From: Lineus longissimus
Taxonomy: Eukaryota; Nemertea; Pilidiophora; Heteronemertea; Lineidae
Direction of reading: 5' to 3'
NCBI RefSeq assembly: GCF_910592395.1
Contig: NC_088308.1
Coordinates: 19,235,501-19,299,500 of the forward strand
Length of the DNA stretch: 64,000 nt
Shown piece by piece: positions 1 to 11,865 of the stretch (the stretch's first letter is position 1; each line of letters starts with the position of its first letter). Position numbers and translations under genes: made by a program. Below the pieces are notes generated by a model. The model was not told where the DNA came from and made no database searches. It worked only from the letters and a program-made list of their open reading frames with translations.

Positions 1-718
1 ATTTATGTCTGGTTACATTCCTCTAAGAACAAGATTTCTTCTTTTCTGTATCAAAATACATCCACATGTACTAAGTATATTCGTGTCTTCCAATGATAGT
101 GTATATGATGTACTTCATTTTCCCCGGCGTTTCGAGAAGACTGAAGATAAAGTACATGTATGAAGTTCCCGAGTAAGTCTATGAAGGTTGTTGCCTGAGA
201 TTCAAACCTGGGAAATCAAGATTTCGTCCCTCGCCTCCGCCTAGCGCGTCACCAATGCAACGACCCTGTGCACAAAATACGATCGCTGAACTGAGGACTC
301 GCTTGGGTCCAGTTGAGAATTGCGTGTTAGTTCAGTCCGTTTTCTGTCCATTTGTGCAATTTGATGATGGGAACTACTATCGTAGTAGAAGGAAATTGGG
401 TAGCCGACAGATTAGTAATAATGCCCTTAGATGATGCCATCAGTCCCGAAACGAACATCGACATACATGTAATATCAAAACAACATTACGATGGAACTCT
501 TATTTTCAAATTTAAAGGGGAGATATCGAATGTTGGACGTTATCGATGAGGATGTTGTAAATACATTGTAAACATCGGTCACTTCTTATAGCGTTCATAC
601 ATTAAGTATCGTGAAGGGTGTTTACGAGTAATTTTTAGAACATAAGCAACATGAGCCGTCAAATTGCTCCATTTTATTTGATACAAATAATGTGTCGTGG
701 ACTTGAGCAAGTGACATC
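1..718. other. Intergenic stretch downstream of the first GPCR gene
   Basis: No convincing gene is seen. The 65-codon open frame near 352 starts with TTG and has no recognisable domain. Apart from the possible SINE fragment near 190-275 I see nothing structured. Confidence 0.5.
190..275 (-). repeat. Possible decayed tRNA-derived SINE fragment
   Basis: Read on the minus strand, this stretch has a box B-like GGTTTGAATCTC near 205 preceded by a box A-like GGTGACGCGCTAGG, spaced as in a tRNA gene with a long variable arm. The cloverleaf is not intact, so a SINE remnant is likelier than a working tRNA gene. It rests on two degenerate motifs only. Confidence 0.3.
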
Positions 719-1741
719 TTATCTCGTTCGGCCAGTGCAAAATATCGACTTGACATCTTTTCGAAATTTTGTGCAGCCGAGACAGTACGTGTAGAAATTT
801 AAAGCTGGATTAAAGAAGCGCACAAAGACAATCAGTTCATAAGTTACTTTCCTAATCATACTAAGCCTTGCCGTCATTGGTCGGTTTGACAGAATAAAAC
901 TCCAAATCCATTGGTCAACTGTCCATGGAATGTTGGTGACGAAGAAAACCAACGACACGCATAGTAAAAGTGCAGTTATATGACCATCTTTTGAAGCAGA
1001 TTTTGATTTCGAAGACATCATTGTTTTTTTAATACGGATTCTGTTCATCAACAATGTGAGAATAATGGAAATGTTGAAAAAGACCAAGAGGCAAAATGGC
1101 GTCGTTAAAAAAACTTGGGTGTGAACGGTACTTATCAGAGTTGGAAACCAGGGGGGAAATTTGAGCGGGTCGAACCCGCATACCTGATTCATCACAATCG
1201 CTTGCGGATTTAGGTTTCGGAGGCTGTATGGAATGATAATTGCGCTGCAGACGAGGAATATGCAGGTGACCGTAACCTTGGCTCGTTTCATGGTGCACCA
1301 CGACGACGCTTTCAGTGGGAAGCACACGGCTAGAAAGCGGTCATAAGTCATGGCGACGGTTATCCAGTTCGATAACCCGTATGCTGCAAATGCGCCTGCT
1401 ATTATTGGACAGACGATTGGCCCAGCCACAGGACCCAACATATATTCCGGGTCGAAGCTGAGGATTGTCCTTATGATTGCGTGGCTGAGGCACGTGGTGT
1501 CAAATATCGCGAGAGTTCGCATGTAGAAACATGTTGTCTGCTTTGCATATTGTGGCTGCCGTAGAACAACAATCGCAAGAACATTCCCAGCGAGACCGAT
1601 AGCGATGATTGCAGGTGGTAAGATTTTGTTAATGATAAATAGAACGAGTTGAAATATCTTAAGTTCATAATTTGGTATGTCGGAATTGGGAATGGCATTA
1701 ATTGCAGTTGGCGGATATGGCTGCGACTTAATGTCATTCAT
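719..1741 (-). CDS. Class A (rhodopsin-family) GPCR, orphan peptide-receptor-like, copy 1
   Basis: Intronless 340-residue seven-transmembrane receptor at the plasma membrane. I start at the ATG at 1741; the same frame continues four codons upstream only to a GTG. Visible landmarks are TM1 GNVLAIVVL, the TM2 Asp in LAIFDTT, a Cys before TM3 (IVCP) with a partner Cys in loop 2 (QVCGF), DRF in place of DRY at the end of TM3, and NFYTY in place of NPxxY in TM7. It ends soon after helix 8 (KFRKDV). NFxxY is common in invertebrate FMRFamide-receptor-like families, so a neuropeptide ligand is an inference. Copy 2 at 2804-3832 is a close tandem paralogue in the same orientation with long identical blocks, such as FPLKASSWCTMKRAKVTV. 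No frameshift or stop breaks the frame. Confidence 0.9.
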   Translation of the reverse strand: MNDIKSQPYPPTAINAIPNSDIPNYELKIFQLVLFIINKILPPAIIAIGLAGNVLAIVVLRQPQYAKQTTCFYMRTLAIFDTTCLSHAIIRTILSFDPEYMLGPVAGPIVCPIIAGAFAAYGLSNWITVAMTYDRFLAVCFPLKASSWCTMKRAKVTVTCIFLVCSAIIIPYSLRNLNPQAIVMNQVCGFDPLKFPPWFPTLISTVHTQVFLTTPFCLLVFFNISIILTLLMNRIRIKKTMMSSKSKSASKDGHITALLLCVSLVFFVTNIPWTVDQWIWSFILSNRPMTARLSMIRKVTYELIVFVRFFNPALNFYTYCLGCTKFRKDVKSIFCTGRTR

Positions 1742-2803
1742 GGTATTTCTCACAAAAGCATTACCTGGCTCAGTCTGTTGCCGTACTTGTCGAAGTTCCC
1801 ACCAAGATGAATGAAAATTCCGAGTAAAATTCTACGACTGATCGGGGTCGTGAGTTTTGTCGTACGAATGCGTCCAGTCAGTTCCATTTGATAGGGTGAA
1901 ATGCCACGGTAAAGTTGCATATGGATGAAATGACAGAAAACAATGTTATCCATTTATATGTGTGCCTGGAAATATGACATTGCGAAAGAGCAGTTAGGGA
2001 ATCAAGACGTGAGTGGTATCAGCATTTCTCCGAACTTGCACCGTTATTGATTACATCTTACGGCAGCACGCCGGGTACCTTAATTCCAGCTAAAGTGGCT
2101 TACACACGGTTATGTTTCCATTTGATCGTATTCCAACTCCGCCGATATCATATATCATGTTTTGAAAGGCGAAGCAGTTTTCAAGAAATTATCACATATA
2201 CATTTCGAATAATGTCTTTGTACAAACACGAATACGAAAATTAACTTTTTCGCGGCAGAGAGAGAAATATGAAACGTGCATATTCTGTATACGCTACATA
2301 AAAAGGTCGTCAATTTTTTATGCTCCTCAAATAAAAAAGGACTCTCTTGGGTGCATGGGTAGAGACGAAATTTGGTATTCACATACAAAAGCCTATAATA
2401 TTGTTTTAATTCAAAAGTCACTGATTCTGTTGGTTTTATTCACTTTCGATCATGAGAATATGTCGTGGAAGGAGACTCGAGTAACGTAGGATATTTCTGG
2501 TAGGTGAATCGAGCGGCTGATAGTGGATTAATCGCTTCGTCAACTGACTACTGGTAAACGCCTGTCAACTGACTAAGGAGATAAGAAACTATTGCATTTG
2601 GCCAACTTCAACTTGCTCAGTTGACTCACCAACTTATGACACTGAAAACCTGACGTTAGGTTATGCGTTAGCTTTTAAGTGTCATACCTAGATGGTGCCC
2701 ATGTCCGGGCAAGGGAATACCCTATCCAACCTTATGCTCACATGGGCATACGTCGAAGAAGTATGACATGATGTGTATAGGGCGTGAAGCAACTCGTGAC
2801 ATC
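1742..2803. other. Spacer between the two tandem GPCR genes
   Basis: No gene is seen. Around 2130-2290 it holds a block (CATATATCATG, then GGCGAAGCA, then ACGAATACGAAAA) that recurs in diverged form around 4080-4240 upstream of GPCR copy 2. The tandem duplication therefore included 5' flanking, possibly promoter, DNA. Confidence 0.5.
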
Positions 2804-3832
2804 TTATCTCTTTTGGCCAGCGCGAAATATCGACTTAACATCCTTTCGAAATTTTGCGCACCCTAGACAGTATGTGTAGAAGTTAATAGCCGGATTTATG
2901 AATCTAACGAAGACTATAAATTCGTACGTAACTTTTCTTATCTTACCAAGCCTTGCTGTCATTGGTCGATTTGATAGAATGAAATTCCAAATCCACTGGT
3001 CGACTGTCCATGGAATATTAGTCACGAAGAAAACCAACGACACGCATAGTAAAAGGACAGTAATATGTCCATCTTTGGTGGCAGATTTTGATTTCGAAGA
3101 CATTATTGTTTTGCTATTTCTGATTCTATTGATCATAAGCGTGATAATGATGGAAATGTTAAAGAAGACAATAACACTAAATGGCGATGTAAAACATATA
3201 TGGCTATATATACTTTCCATTAGAATAGGAAACCAAGGCGGAAATAGTGACGGGTTGAACCCACATATTTGTTTCACCACGATCGCTCGTTGGTTCAGAG
3301 TTCGGAGGCTGTACGGAATCATGACACCGCTGCACGAAAAGAATATACATATGACCGTGACCTTGGCTCGTTTCATGGTACACCATGACGACGCTTTTAG
3401 CGGGAAACACACGGCCAGAAAGCGGTCCAATGTCATTGCTGCGGTTGTCCAGTTCGATAGCCCGTATGCTACAGATACAAAAGCTAATGTTGGGCAAACA
3501 ATAGGCCCTGCTGCAGGACCTAACATATATTCTGGGTCAAAGTTGAGTATTGTCCTTATCACCACGTGGCCGAGACACGTGGTGTCAAATATCGCGAGAG
3601 TTCGCATGTAGAAACATGTCGTCTGCTGAGCATACTGTGGTTGCCGGAGAACAACAAATGCCAGCACATTCCCAACAAGGCCGATGACGGTTATGGCTGG
3701 TGGTAACATTTTGTTGATTGCGAACAAAATGAGTTGATATATTTCGATTTCATCTTTTGATATATCTGAATGGGGTACTTGTGACATCGATGTTTCTCTT
3801 GCTTTGCCGAGAAGCGCCACTGTCGTCGCCAT
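2804..3832 (-). CDS. Class A (rhodopsin-family) GPCR, orphan peptide-receptor-like, copy 2
   Basis: Intronless 342-residue receptor starting at a true ATG at 3832. Landmarks by residue: N55 in TM1 (GLVGNVLAF), D83 in TM2, C113 before TM3 pairing in principle with C190 in loop 2, D136-R137-F138 at the base of TM3, a Ser/Lys-rich third loop (KTIMSSKSKSATKDGH), TNIPW in TM6 and N317-F-Y-T-Y321 in TM7. The N-terminus is only about 30 residues without a signal peptide, usual for small-ligand or peptide receptors. It is the tandem paralogue of 719-1741. A 237-codon open frame on the opposite strand (2898-3611) is a shadow of this gene. The ligand is unknown; a neuropeptide is inferred from the NFxxY motif. 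Confidence 0.92.
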   Translation of the reverse strand: MATTVALLGKARETSMSQVPHSDISKDEIEIYQLILFAINKMLPPAITVIGLVGNVLAFVVLRQPQYAQQTTCFYMRTLAIFDTTCLGHVVIRTILNFDPEYMLGPAAGPIVCPTLAFVSVAYGLSNWTTAAMTLDRFLAVCFPLKASSWCTMKRAKVTVICIFFSCSGVMIPYSLRTLNQRAIVVKQICGFNPSLFPPWFPILMESIYSHICFTSPFSVIVFFNISIIITLMINRIRNSKTIMSSKSKSATKDGHITVLLLCVSLVFFVTNIPWTVDQWIWNFILSNRPMTARLGKIRKVTYEFIVFVRFINPAINFYTYCLGCAKFRKDVKSIFRAGQKR

Positions 3833-4122
3833 TTTCGTCAGATTTGTAGAAAGAATGTGACAAGCACCTGTTTTGTCACGCTCCTGTCCGTATGCTTGGA
3901 AATCCTAATATATCGCCATAGGATGGTTAGGAAATCGCACCTTGATTCGTTCAGACTCGGACTTTTCCCGTTTTCCCCGCTCAAAATTGAGACGCGCATT
4001 GAGATCATATCTCAGCAGACGATTAGCCCTGCGTGTTCCATCCATACGCATTTATATAGGTAAATATATTCGAACGATGGTGATCTCATATAACATTTTT
4101 GGAAGGCGAAGCAATTATTTAT

Positions 4123-4158
4123 CGTAAATATGGCAATAGCGAAATTGCCATATTTACG
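4123..4158. repeat. Perfect 15-bp inverted repeat (hairpin)
   Basis: CGTAAATATGGCAAT at 4123-4137 and its exact complement at 4144-4158 flank a 6-nt loop. It lies about 290 bp upstream of GPCR copy 2 and is not present in the matching flank of copy 1. Confidence 0.7.
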
Positions 4159-6734
4159 AAAAGAAACGTTTTTTTAAAAACGCGAATACAGAAGTATTTT
4201 TTTCTGCAGATGAAAACTGCACGTTTGTCGTAACAATGTTTTATTTTTTTATCTTTCAAATATCTTCATCTAATGAAATGGCTGGAATAACCAACCATAT
4301 AGAATATTTGTTGTAGAAAGCTTGAGTAAGTGCCTCGGAAGTTCGTCGGACATGACCAGATTTTGCTTTCCGAACCATAAACTGTTGCTGCTTCTGCGCC
4401 GGCTGCTCTTATTCATTGCCGGATTCCATAAAGTGTAGCGTTATTGCTCTAGAAACACTTTTCAAGTGTTGCCACTCTGTTCATAAGGGTGTAATAAGTG
4501 CTTTTATGTCGCCTCTATAAACATGATACATCGCCAATACTGTTTCAAGTACTTTCATGTTTCTTACGTGTACATATGACAGACACACAGACATTTACAT
4601 ATGCCCCCAGGAAGAACTTGATAGCCCTTTCATCTAGCGTTAGCCGACGGTAATTAAGGGACTGTCGGAGAACGCTGAGTATTCGATATCAACTCATGAC
4701 CAAACATATTCTTTTTGTACTTCGTATATCAAGTGCAGTGATATGTATGTAGTATGTGTCAAAGCCTTTTTCTGCTGAGTCTTTCAATATATATCTGGCG
4801 AGGATGTCTTCAAGTTACAAAATCATTGTATACCATCATCGGTCATGTCTTGCTTCAGAATTTTACTCAATGTCTATAAATCCCAACGGTTTTGCCATAT
4901 GCATCCCTGATGGTTTCATAGCAAGGATTGCAACTGGTATGCTTTAGAGATGTCATCCCTATCGAAATGTTAAAGAGCTTAAGCGTAGTATGGTGATACA
5001 TTTACTAATCCTTTTGAATAGAAGCGTACGTAGCTTCTGCTAACAACATTACTTCCTTCCTTGCTCTCTTGATCAGCACTGCAAGGAACAGCGTTCCATT
5101 CATCGTCTGCTGCCGGCATGATGAATGGATTAATAAGCAGACGACTCGACTCCAATGATTAATGTTTACACACAAACCCATCAATTTTAGAGAAGCATAA
5201 TCAAACGTTCCTTCATTGGTTACTGCTGGCGGGCGTTTAAGATGCTCGGAGAAGCGAATTTAAATCATTATTGGAGCTACTTCATGTGTGGCTTTGGACT
5301 TGGGGAAAGGATTTTCCCTCATTATTCCTCTCTTAATGACAGGAAATGTTCAGAGTCTGTCCCTCGAATCTTCCTGTAAACTATAAGGACTAAGTTTTCA
5401 CGTCAATGCCAGTCAGGCTGCAGGTATATAAAGCATAAATCTTTTTGTGGACATGTTGGCTGTTTTAATACAAATTCGTTAATGTATTTTCGAGGTGTAT
5501 TAGTTAGCGACTAAAAACGTCTCATGCACACGTCAGATGTATCGTACATACATGACATATGCTATACTTGTACCACCCACGAGGTACCGTGTCCGAAGCT
5601 AAAATTACCACATTGTCTGTCGACATGAAATGTTGTCAAACATGCCATTTGGAAACTTGGTGAAGAGCAATGTGCCAGAAGAGTAACACGGCAAATCCAT
5701 GCCCTTGTGGCTTTCGTCACGATTTCGTGTTTACTTCTCGAGTGGATGGTATTTGCTGAATGTATTACCTAAAGCAAAATGAAATGGTTTTACATTATCT
5801 GAACTAAGTGTAACTAACGGATTCGAAAAGCGATGCAGTACTATTTCACTCGAGAAAATATTTGGTTGGATATTTGCTAATGTAACGGCGATCAAAACCA
5901 ATTCGTAAATAAAGTGAGTTGACGAAATTAATGCCGTTTATTCGACGGTGTAAATACGATGAACGATTTCTGCATTAACAGATGTCTTTTACATGAACGG
6001 TACAAAAAGAGTCAGAGCCGCCTCAATTCTTCAAACGTTCGTAGCAGAATCTCCTTGTATATCAAACCATTTCTGAGATACTGTCTCTGCAGTATCCTAT
6101 TGTTTGCAGCCTGTTAAGAATTCCTCGTTCTCTGATCGTTCCCATCAGTGATGCCTTCACATTCAAAGGTCGGTAAAATCATATAATTTATGAAACAAAT
6201 CAATTCTAAAGTACAAATGACCACCTTGGATGTTGTTGTGCCCTACGCAGTCTAGATCTATCCTCGTATTCCTCACAGCCTGCTGCAGGTTCTCCCCTCC
6301 AATTCCGGCCTCTCTGATCCCGGCGGGAAATCAAAACAATGCAATCAACAAATGGCCACAGATGATATTAATCATTCCTTTTCATAGTTGCGCTGCGAAC
6401 GCTTCATCTCGATAAGCAAGCGTTACTTTTTCCTGGCGTTTATATGTATCTCTTGAGATTGCGCTGCCTTTAATCGTCGACGAATCTAATTTACTATACC
6501 ATTTGTTGGTCAAAATTGAATCAGCAATGCTTTCGTGAACAAGTCACGAATATCGCATTGTCCGCATTTGTCTCGAAAGAGGCCACGTATCCTTAATACA
6601 CATGTAGGCTACATGCAGAGTACCAGCCTACAGAGCCAATTAAATCAACAGTATTTTTCTTCTGTTTGCCTTGGACTAAGGAAGTTACCCATTATTATGG
6701 CAATCAATGTTTTTAGTAAGCAAAAAGTGGTGGT

Positions 6735-6752
6735 GGGTGGGTGGGGGAGGGG
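6735..6752 (+). other. G-quadruplex-forming motif
   Basis: Four G-runs of 3, 3, 5 and 4 bases are separated by single bases (GGGTGGGTGGGGGAGGGG). The pattern fits a stable intramolecular G-quadruplex; any function is unknown. Confidence 0.55.
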
Positions 6753-9059
6753 TTGGAGCGGCGGTTACATTTTTAGTGCATTAAGTGAAGCAGTTCGGGG
6801 AGGCCCCACTGGCAGTACCGTTGGTACTTAGCCCCTGAAATCGTCAGGGTTAACTTGGTTACTCTTGGTGAGATGCAATGAAAGGATGTCAAATACACCT
6901 GACCGACCGTAAGTGGATAAGAGTATTGGGCCATTAAGAATGGTCACTCTCATCACTGTATATTAGCATTTTCTGGTTGGTGTACTCAGAATCTTGATCG
7001 TGAAGGTGGTTCTCTGCGGACGATCGAATAATATAAAGGCCGCCAGCCTCTATTTCTAGCCCCGCAATAATCTGTAGCTCAGGTCAGGAATAAGATACAG
7101 AAAAGCTCGTCAGTAACGGCTACGGCACCAATAAAGATACATGTATGTATAATGCCCCAGCGATAATAATAAGGCAAGTAAAAAGGCGGTCCATGATCAC
7201 CTTTGGTACTAAGTCCCGTGTCCCCGGGGGACTGGGAGATCGACCAGTGCTGTAATTAGCAGGGAAAGCTAGGGGACACGGAGACTGATTAGTTAGGTTC
7301 TCCTAACGAATGGGGTATGGTGGAACATAAGCTTGCTAGATTATGGTGATCACAGGGACTGATTGGCTTGGTTAACAGGTTGTATCTCGAATGAATGTAC
7401 AATCTCATCTGTGTTTGCTGGATTATTCTACTGGCAAGGAATACTGATGGTTTTCCTTAATGGTTACAATATCACGCAGCGTATTTTGCTTGCTTGCAGA
7501 ACATGTAGCTGAGCCACGCACACAACGCTGGCTTGAAGACTCCGACCGTTGGAAATTTCATTTCTTCTAGAGACCTTACATGTACATGAAAAGGTGATCA
7601 GTGGCAAATCACACTTTGAAGGTCTCATGTTCTCAGGCTGCTCTTGTCGGTTCATGGGCTGTGCAGCGTCCATCCCAAAGTCTCATTCTTCACCACCAAG
7701 TGCCACCATCTTGGCTGAGAAAATGGAACTAGGCGGTTGGCTTAAATTAAAACTCTCTTTCAATTATACCAAAACAGCGATTGAAACTGAATTTTTTGAA
7801 ACGGGTTGATTTGAAGGTAGAACCCCAAACTACCATCCACAACATCGGTCCTTGAGCTTCCTTAGGATGCCAATTGGTAATATCACCCTACGTAGAATAC
7901 GGCTGGTTAAATCGATCCGCATCATGATGCGTGAAGCAGCGGCCCATTCTCCAGTCTTGCCTGTACGTGTTAGCGTCTCATGCATCAGGTGTTTCTACCA
8001 AATTAGCTTCCTGACTTTACAAATGAACGTCGACGGCAATACCTCAAAAATGAACACAAAAGAGATATTGACACATTGGTTTTCAAGCGAGGTTGTTGAA
8101 ATATCGGCGTGCATATTCAGGACGCATGATTGCAACCGGCATGACATGCGGACACGTAACGTACATTTACATGTACAAAATCCACACAAGACAATTAACT
8201 ATGATACTGAATTGATGTTGAATTTTCCTGAGATTTTCAACCGTTGAAGTAACATATCCAATCAAAATAACTTCAAACAATTTAGCGTTCGAAGCAGTGG
8301 CAGTCCACTGGCGATTTTTGCGGAAGCTGCGGAATCTTGGCGTAAACGGCCTACTAACAGTAAAAGACCAGATTCCTATGATGTTTTCAGTGGATGATAT
8401 CGTCTGAGGTGCCGCAAAATGAAATGTGTTGTGCAATATTTTTGTCACGGTTCTCTCCATGCTAACCACTCAAAGTGCCATCTTCGCATACGTCCTGTTT
8501 ATACATCTACATGTAGTTAAAAACCCACTACCAACCACTTAGCACTGACTCAAACCCGTATTTATCAACCTAAAAAATATAGACATTCCGTTTTCCATTA
8601 CTTCCGATGTTCACTTTACCGATATGAGTATACTAATGACTATTCCTCGTGCTATTTGTGCAAATGGTTTCAACACATGATATTGTGGCGAATACGGGCT
8701 TGGTTTAAATGCTAAGTGTTCTGGAGTCGTATCTTTCAAAGAGACTTATCATTCACGTTCCTTAAAACCAAAGGAGACGACGCTGCCATACCTTGTGGCT
8801 GACTGAGCTCTTGTCCTCAGTGGCCGTACCCAGCTGCCCCGACTCTCCTAATCAAGTCACCTTTGTACTGAAGAATTCAAAGAAAGGCTTCATGGGCTTT
8901 GCGCTGTTAATCTTGATTTACCCAGAGACACAAGGGTACAGTTGAAGATTCTGATTAACCCAAGGATGCCAGATGCACACAGCCCCTACTTCGGGATTGA
9001 ATTGAATCTCTTTCGCATCCCACTTGGTATTGATGGCCGGTATGATTGATTCTCCTGTT

Positions 9060-9600
9060 AATTCAGCGTTACTTTAAAGGCATTACTAAAGAGCTGCGGT
9101 GTCAAATTTGTTAAGAGACAGCTGATGCTATACTTTACAATATGAATACACGGCATTGTCCTATAACCTGCATCGAGTTGCTCAGCCCGAAGCGGTCACT
9201 GGGCCTATCGGAACACATCCCGTCAATATCGATATCAAAGTCTAAATCAACAGACTACTGACTATCACAAACAGCAAAATGCTGTCTCATTGATGGCTTC
9301 GTTTGATCAGACTGCTTTCATTGGGCGACTATTCTTTACAAAGCAGCTGATGCTATGTGTTTTCATAATTATGAATGGCGGAACCATTGTCATCATTTCT
9401 GGATCACATCCGCTGTTGACCTCAACTGCTCTCCGAGAAAGACTTGGTGCATCTTGGTATTGCGGGCAGGCTTTCCTGATTGCTTTCTTGCTTACTCAGC
9501 GCGACTATGATAGGCGACTAATTCTCTAATCATGTTAAGAAGCAGCTGATTCTACTATTGAACGATATGATCTCAAATGCCTGCGATGTGCCTCGTCGTG
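9060..9600. repeat. Degenerate tandem repeat, about 200-225 bp period
   Basis: Three related copies are anchored on CAGCTGATGCTAT (near 9119 and 9347) and CAGCTGATTCTAC (near 9543). The last two also share an upstream GGCGACTA-TTCT block. The copies are strongly diverged. Confidence 0.45.
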
Positions 9601-11865
9601 TTCTGATAGCCAGAGGACCAAGGTGGTAAGTGGATGGATTCTCCATCTATCTCTTTGTCATCTTTTCATAACAGTGTTAAATTAATCAAATTCTCATCAT
9701 CAGTCGGTCGCATACGTTGGACTGTATTATCTTTGACATGATCATAACAAGTTTTGGTGCTCCTACATGACCAATCGCAAGTTTTTTTAAATTCTAAAAC
9801 GGTACATGGTACATGGTCACCATTTACATGTCGAGAAGCACAGTGCGACATCGGTTATGGGTAGGAGCCTTACTGTTACTTCACACCAGATATGGGTACA
9901 AGTGGCCCCTAATTGGTCATGCTAGAAGTGTTTCAGTGTAATCTCTTTTTCATCAAGGCGTTGCCCTTTCGACTGTTCTTCCCTTAAATCTTGACGTTCA
10001 TCGATCGTCTTATAATTGGCAATACAATCTTTAATCTTCACTATCAGGTTGAAAGACAGGAATTTATAGAAGGCACTCGAGGCAGTATGTACACCAGTAG
10101 ATAACGAAGCTAATTATTTTTCCATCTCGGTATAAGACAGAGAGTATCTTCATGTTATTTAACGATGTAGAAGCTGTTAAGTGTCCTGTAACGAGCGGTG
10201 TTGTATAACAAGCTTCATTTAACTCTTAAGGATAGGTAGTAATGGGCGGATTTTATAGTGAAATAGAGATTTGAAATTGTAGGAAATACAATTCAAATTA
10301 GTGTCATCAGATTACCCTTTGTACGTGAACATATAGAACGAGTCAATTCGTTGCCTCTTCTTCCTACTGGGTGTTCACATAGATTTAAATTAGAACCCAT
10401 GTTTAGACTGTGCCCCAACCAAGGGAGTAAACTAAATTTTGCGCAGGGTTTCGAACCTGATTTTCCTTTGTGTGAACATGAGTGTAACGACAGTCATACT
10501 GTATGTAACTGCTGGGATCAACATGTACGTAGGTCGCCACTGGCAGATATGGTTTGAAAATTTGAATGATTTCATGGAAAATGACACTTTATTCCTTTTA
10601 ACGTTAATTATTTTCAGAACAAAAAACACGAGAATGTTGCTTAGCGGCTGGCAAAGTAATTCTCAGCCCCACGTTCAAAGTACAACGTAATTCAAAAATA
10701 CATCCTCAAGCGATGATTTTCTTCAAACGCTGTCGTCTGCTGATGTAATAGCTTCCCAATCTTAAAAGCTATTTCTGCTTGTTTTCCAAGGCAATAATGG
10801 GACTCGTGTAATTTCGAGGTATATTTGGAAAAACTCAATTAGCCAATGAAGCGAAAGTGCAATTAGTCTAAAAGGTGATGATGGCCGTCAATGATTAACT
10901 TGAGATAATTGGTGTCGTTTTAGATTTCGGAAATGTGTAGAGTTCTAAATCAGTAGCTTTTGACTTTTTAAAGCATTTTGACATTTTTTGCTTCAAACTC
11001 AGTTAAAGGAAAAGTTGTAAACCAGGCAGGTTTGCGAAAAATTTATGCTAAAACACTTAAACACTAATTTGAACTGTTTCTTATCACTAACAAGTATTTC
11101 GGGAACCCTCACAGAAATAACCAATTTTCATAGGTGAAGCAGGATTGAGACCGTCTGATTGGCTAATACCGCAGAAAAATCTTCCCAAGATGGGTCACAG
11201 ACAGATTGTCAAGTCACCAATGCGAATTGTGGTTTCGATGACACAACGAATTAGAAACCGACTATCATTGATTTTTTGTTTCGCTTGCATCCTAACAACT
11301 GCGATAGCATATATATGTCAACTTTTCCGTTGAAACAAAAACAGCGCAAGCCATCGAAATTGGATTTATTTTACCTATATACCGGTAACAAACCCTGTAG
11401 CTTTCTTTTAATCCACAGCAGCTGTCTCGTGCAATTTGCTGCTATCTTTGGCAGTGTGGGTTTATTCTAAAATATATTAGTACATGATTGTGATCACAAC
11501 TTGCCTCTATTTCCTTTCAGCTGTGTATCAATCCAATCACGAGCTTCAAACAGACTTCCTCAATTTGTAGTAAAACCGTATTTTTTAACATCATTCACTC
11601 ATCATGTTTCTTTTTTATGTTTTCCAGGTTTTAATCATGACTTCCTGCTGCCATTCCGCACAATGGTTAGAGACAGTGGTTTAAAATGTGCACATCATTC
11701 CGTGATACTAAGAAGTGTAAGAAGTCACGCTCAAGTTCAACGACGAAGTTCCATTAACTGACGCATGAAAAGACGATCTGCGTAGCAATTTTGGGAGAAA
11801 GCTGAATTCCAGACATGATATTTACAATATTTATTCATTTACCTTCCTGACTAAAAAAGAAAAGA

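Larger units (their letters stand above)
3833..11865. other. Eight-kilobase intergenic region with no supported gene
   Basis: Both strands hold only short open frames without recognisable domains or well-placed splice sites. What can be pointed to is the 5' flank of GPCR copy 2 (about 4080-4240), a perfect hairpin at 4123-4158, a G-quadruplex motif at 6735-6752 and three degenerate repeat copies near 9100-9600. Non-coding exons or distal regulatory DNA of the kinase gene could lie here but cannot be recognised. Confidence 0.5.

Noticed and set aside
2898-3611. 237-codon open frame on the plus strand
   Set aside because: It is antisense to GPCR copy 2, whose seven-helix pattern is unmistakable. 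The frame is a by-product of that gene's codon use.
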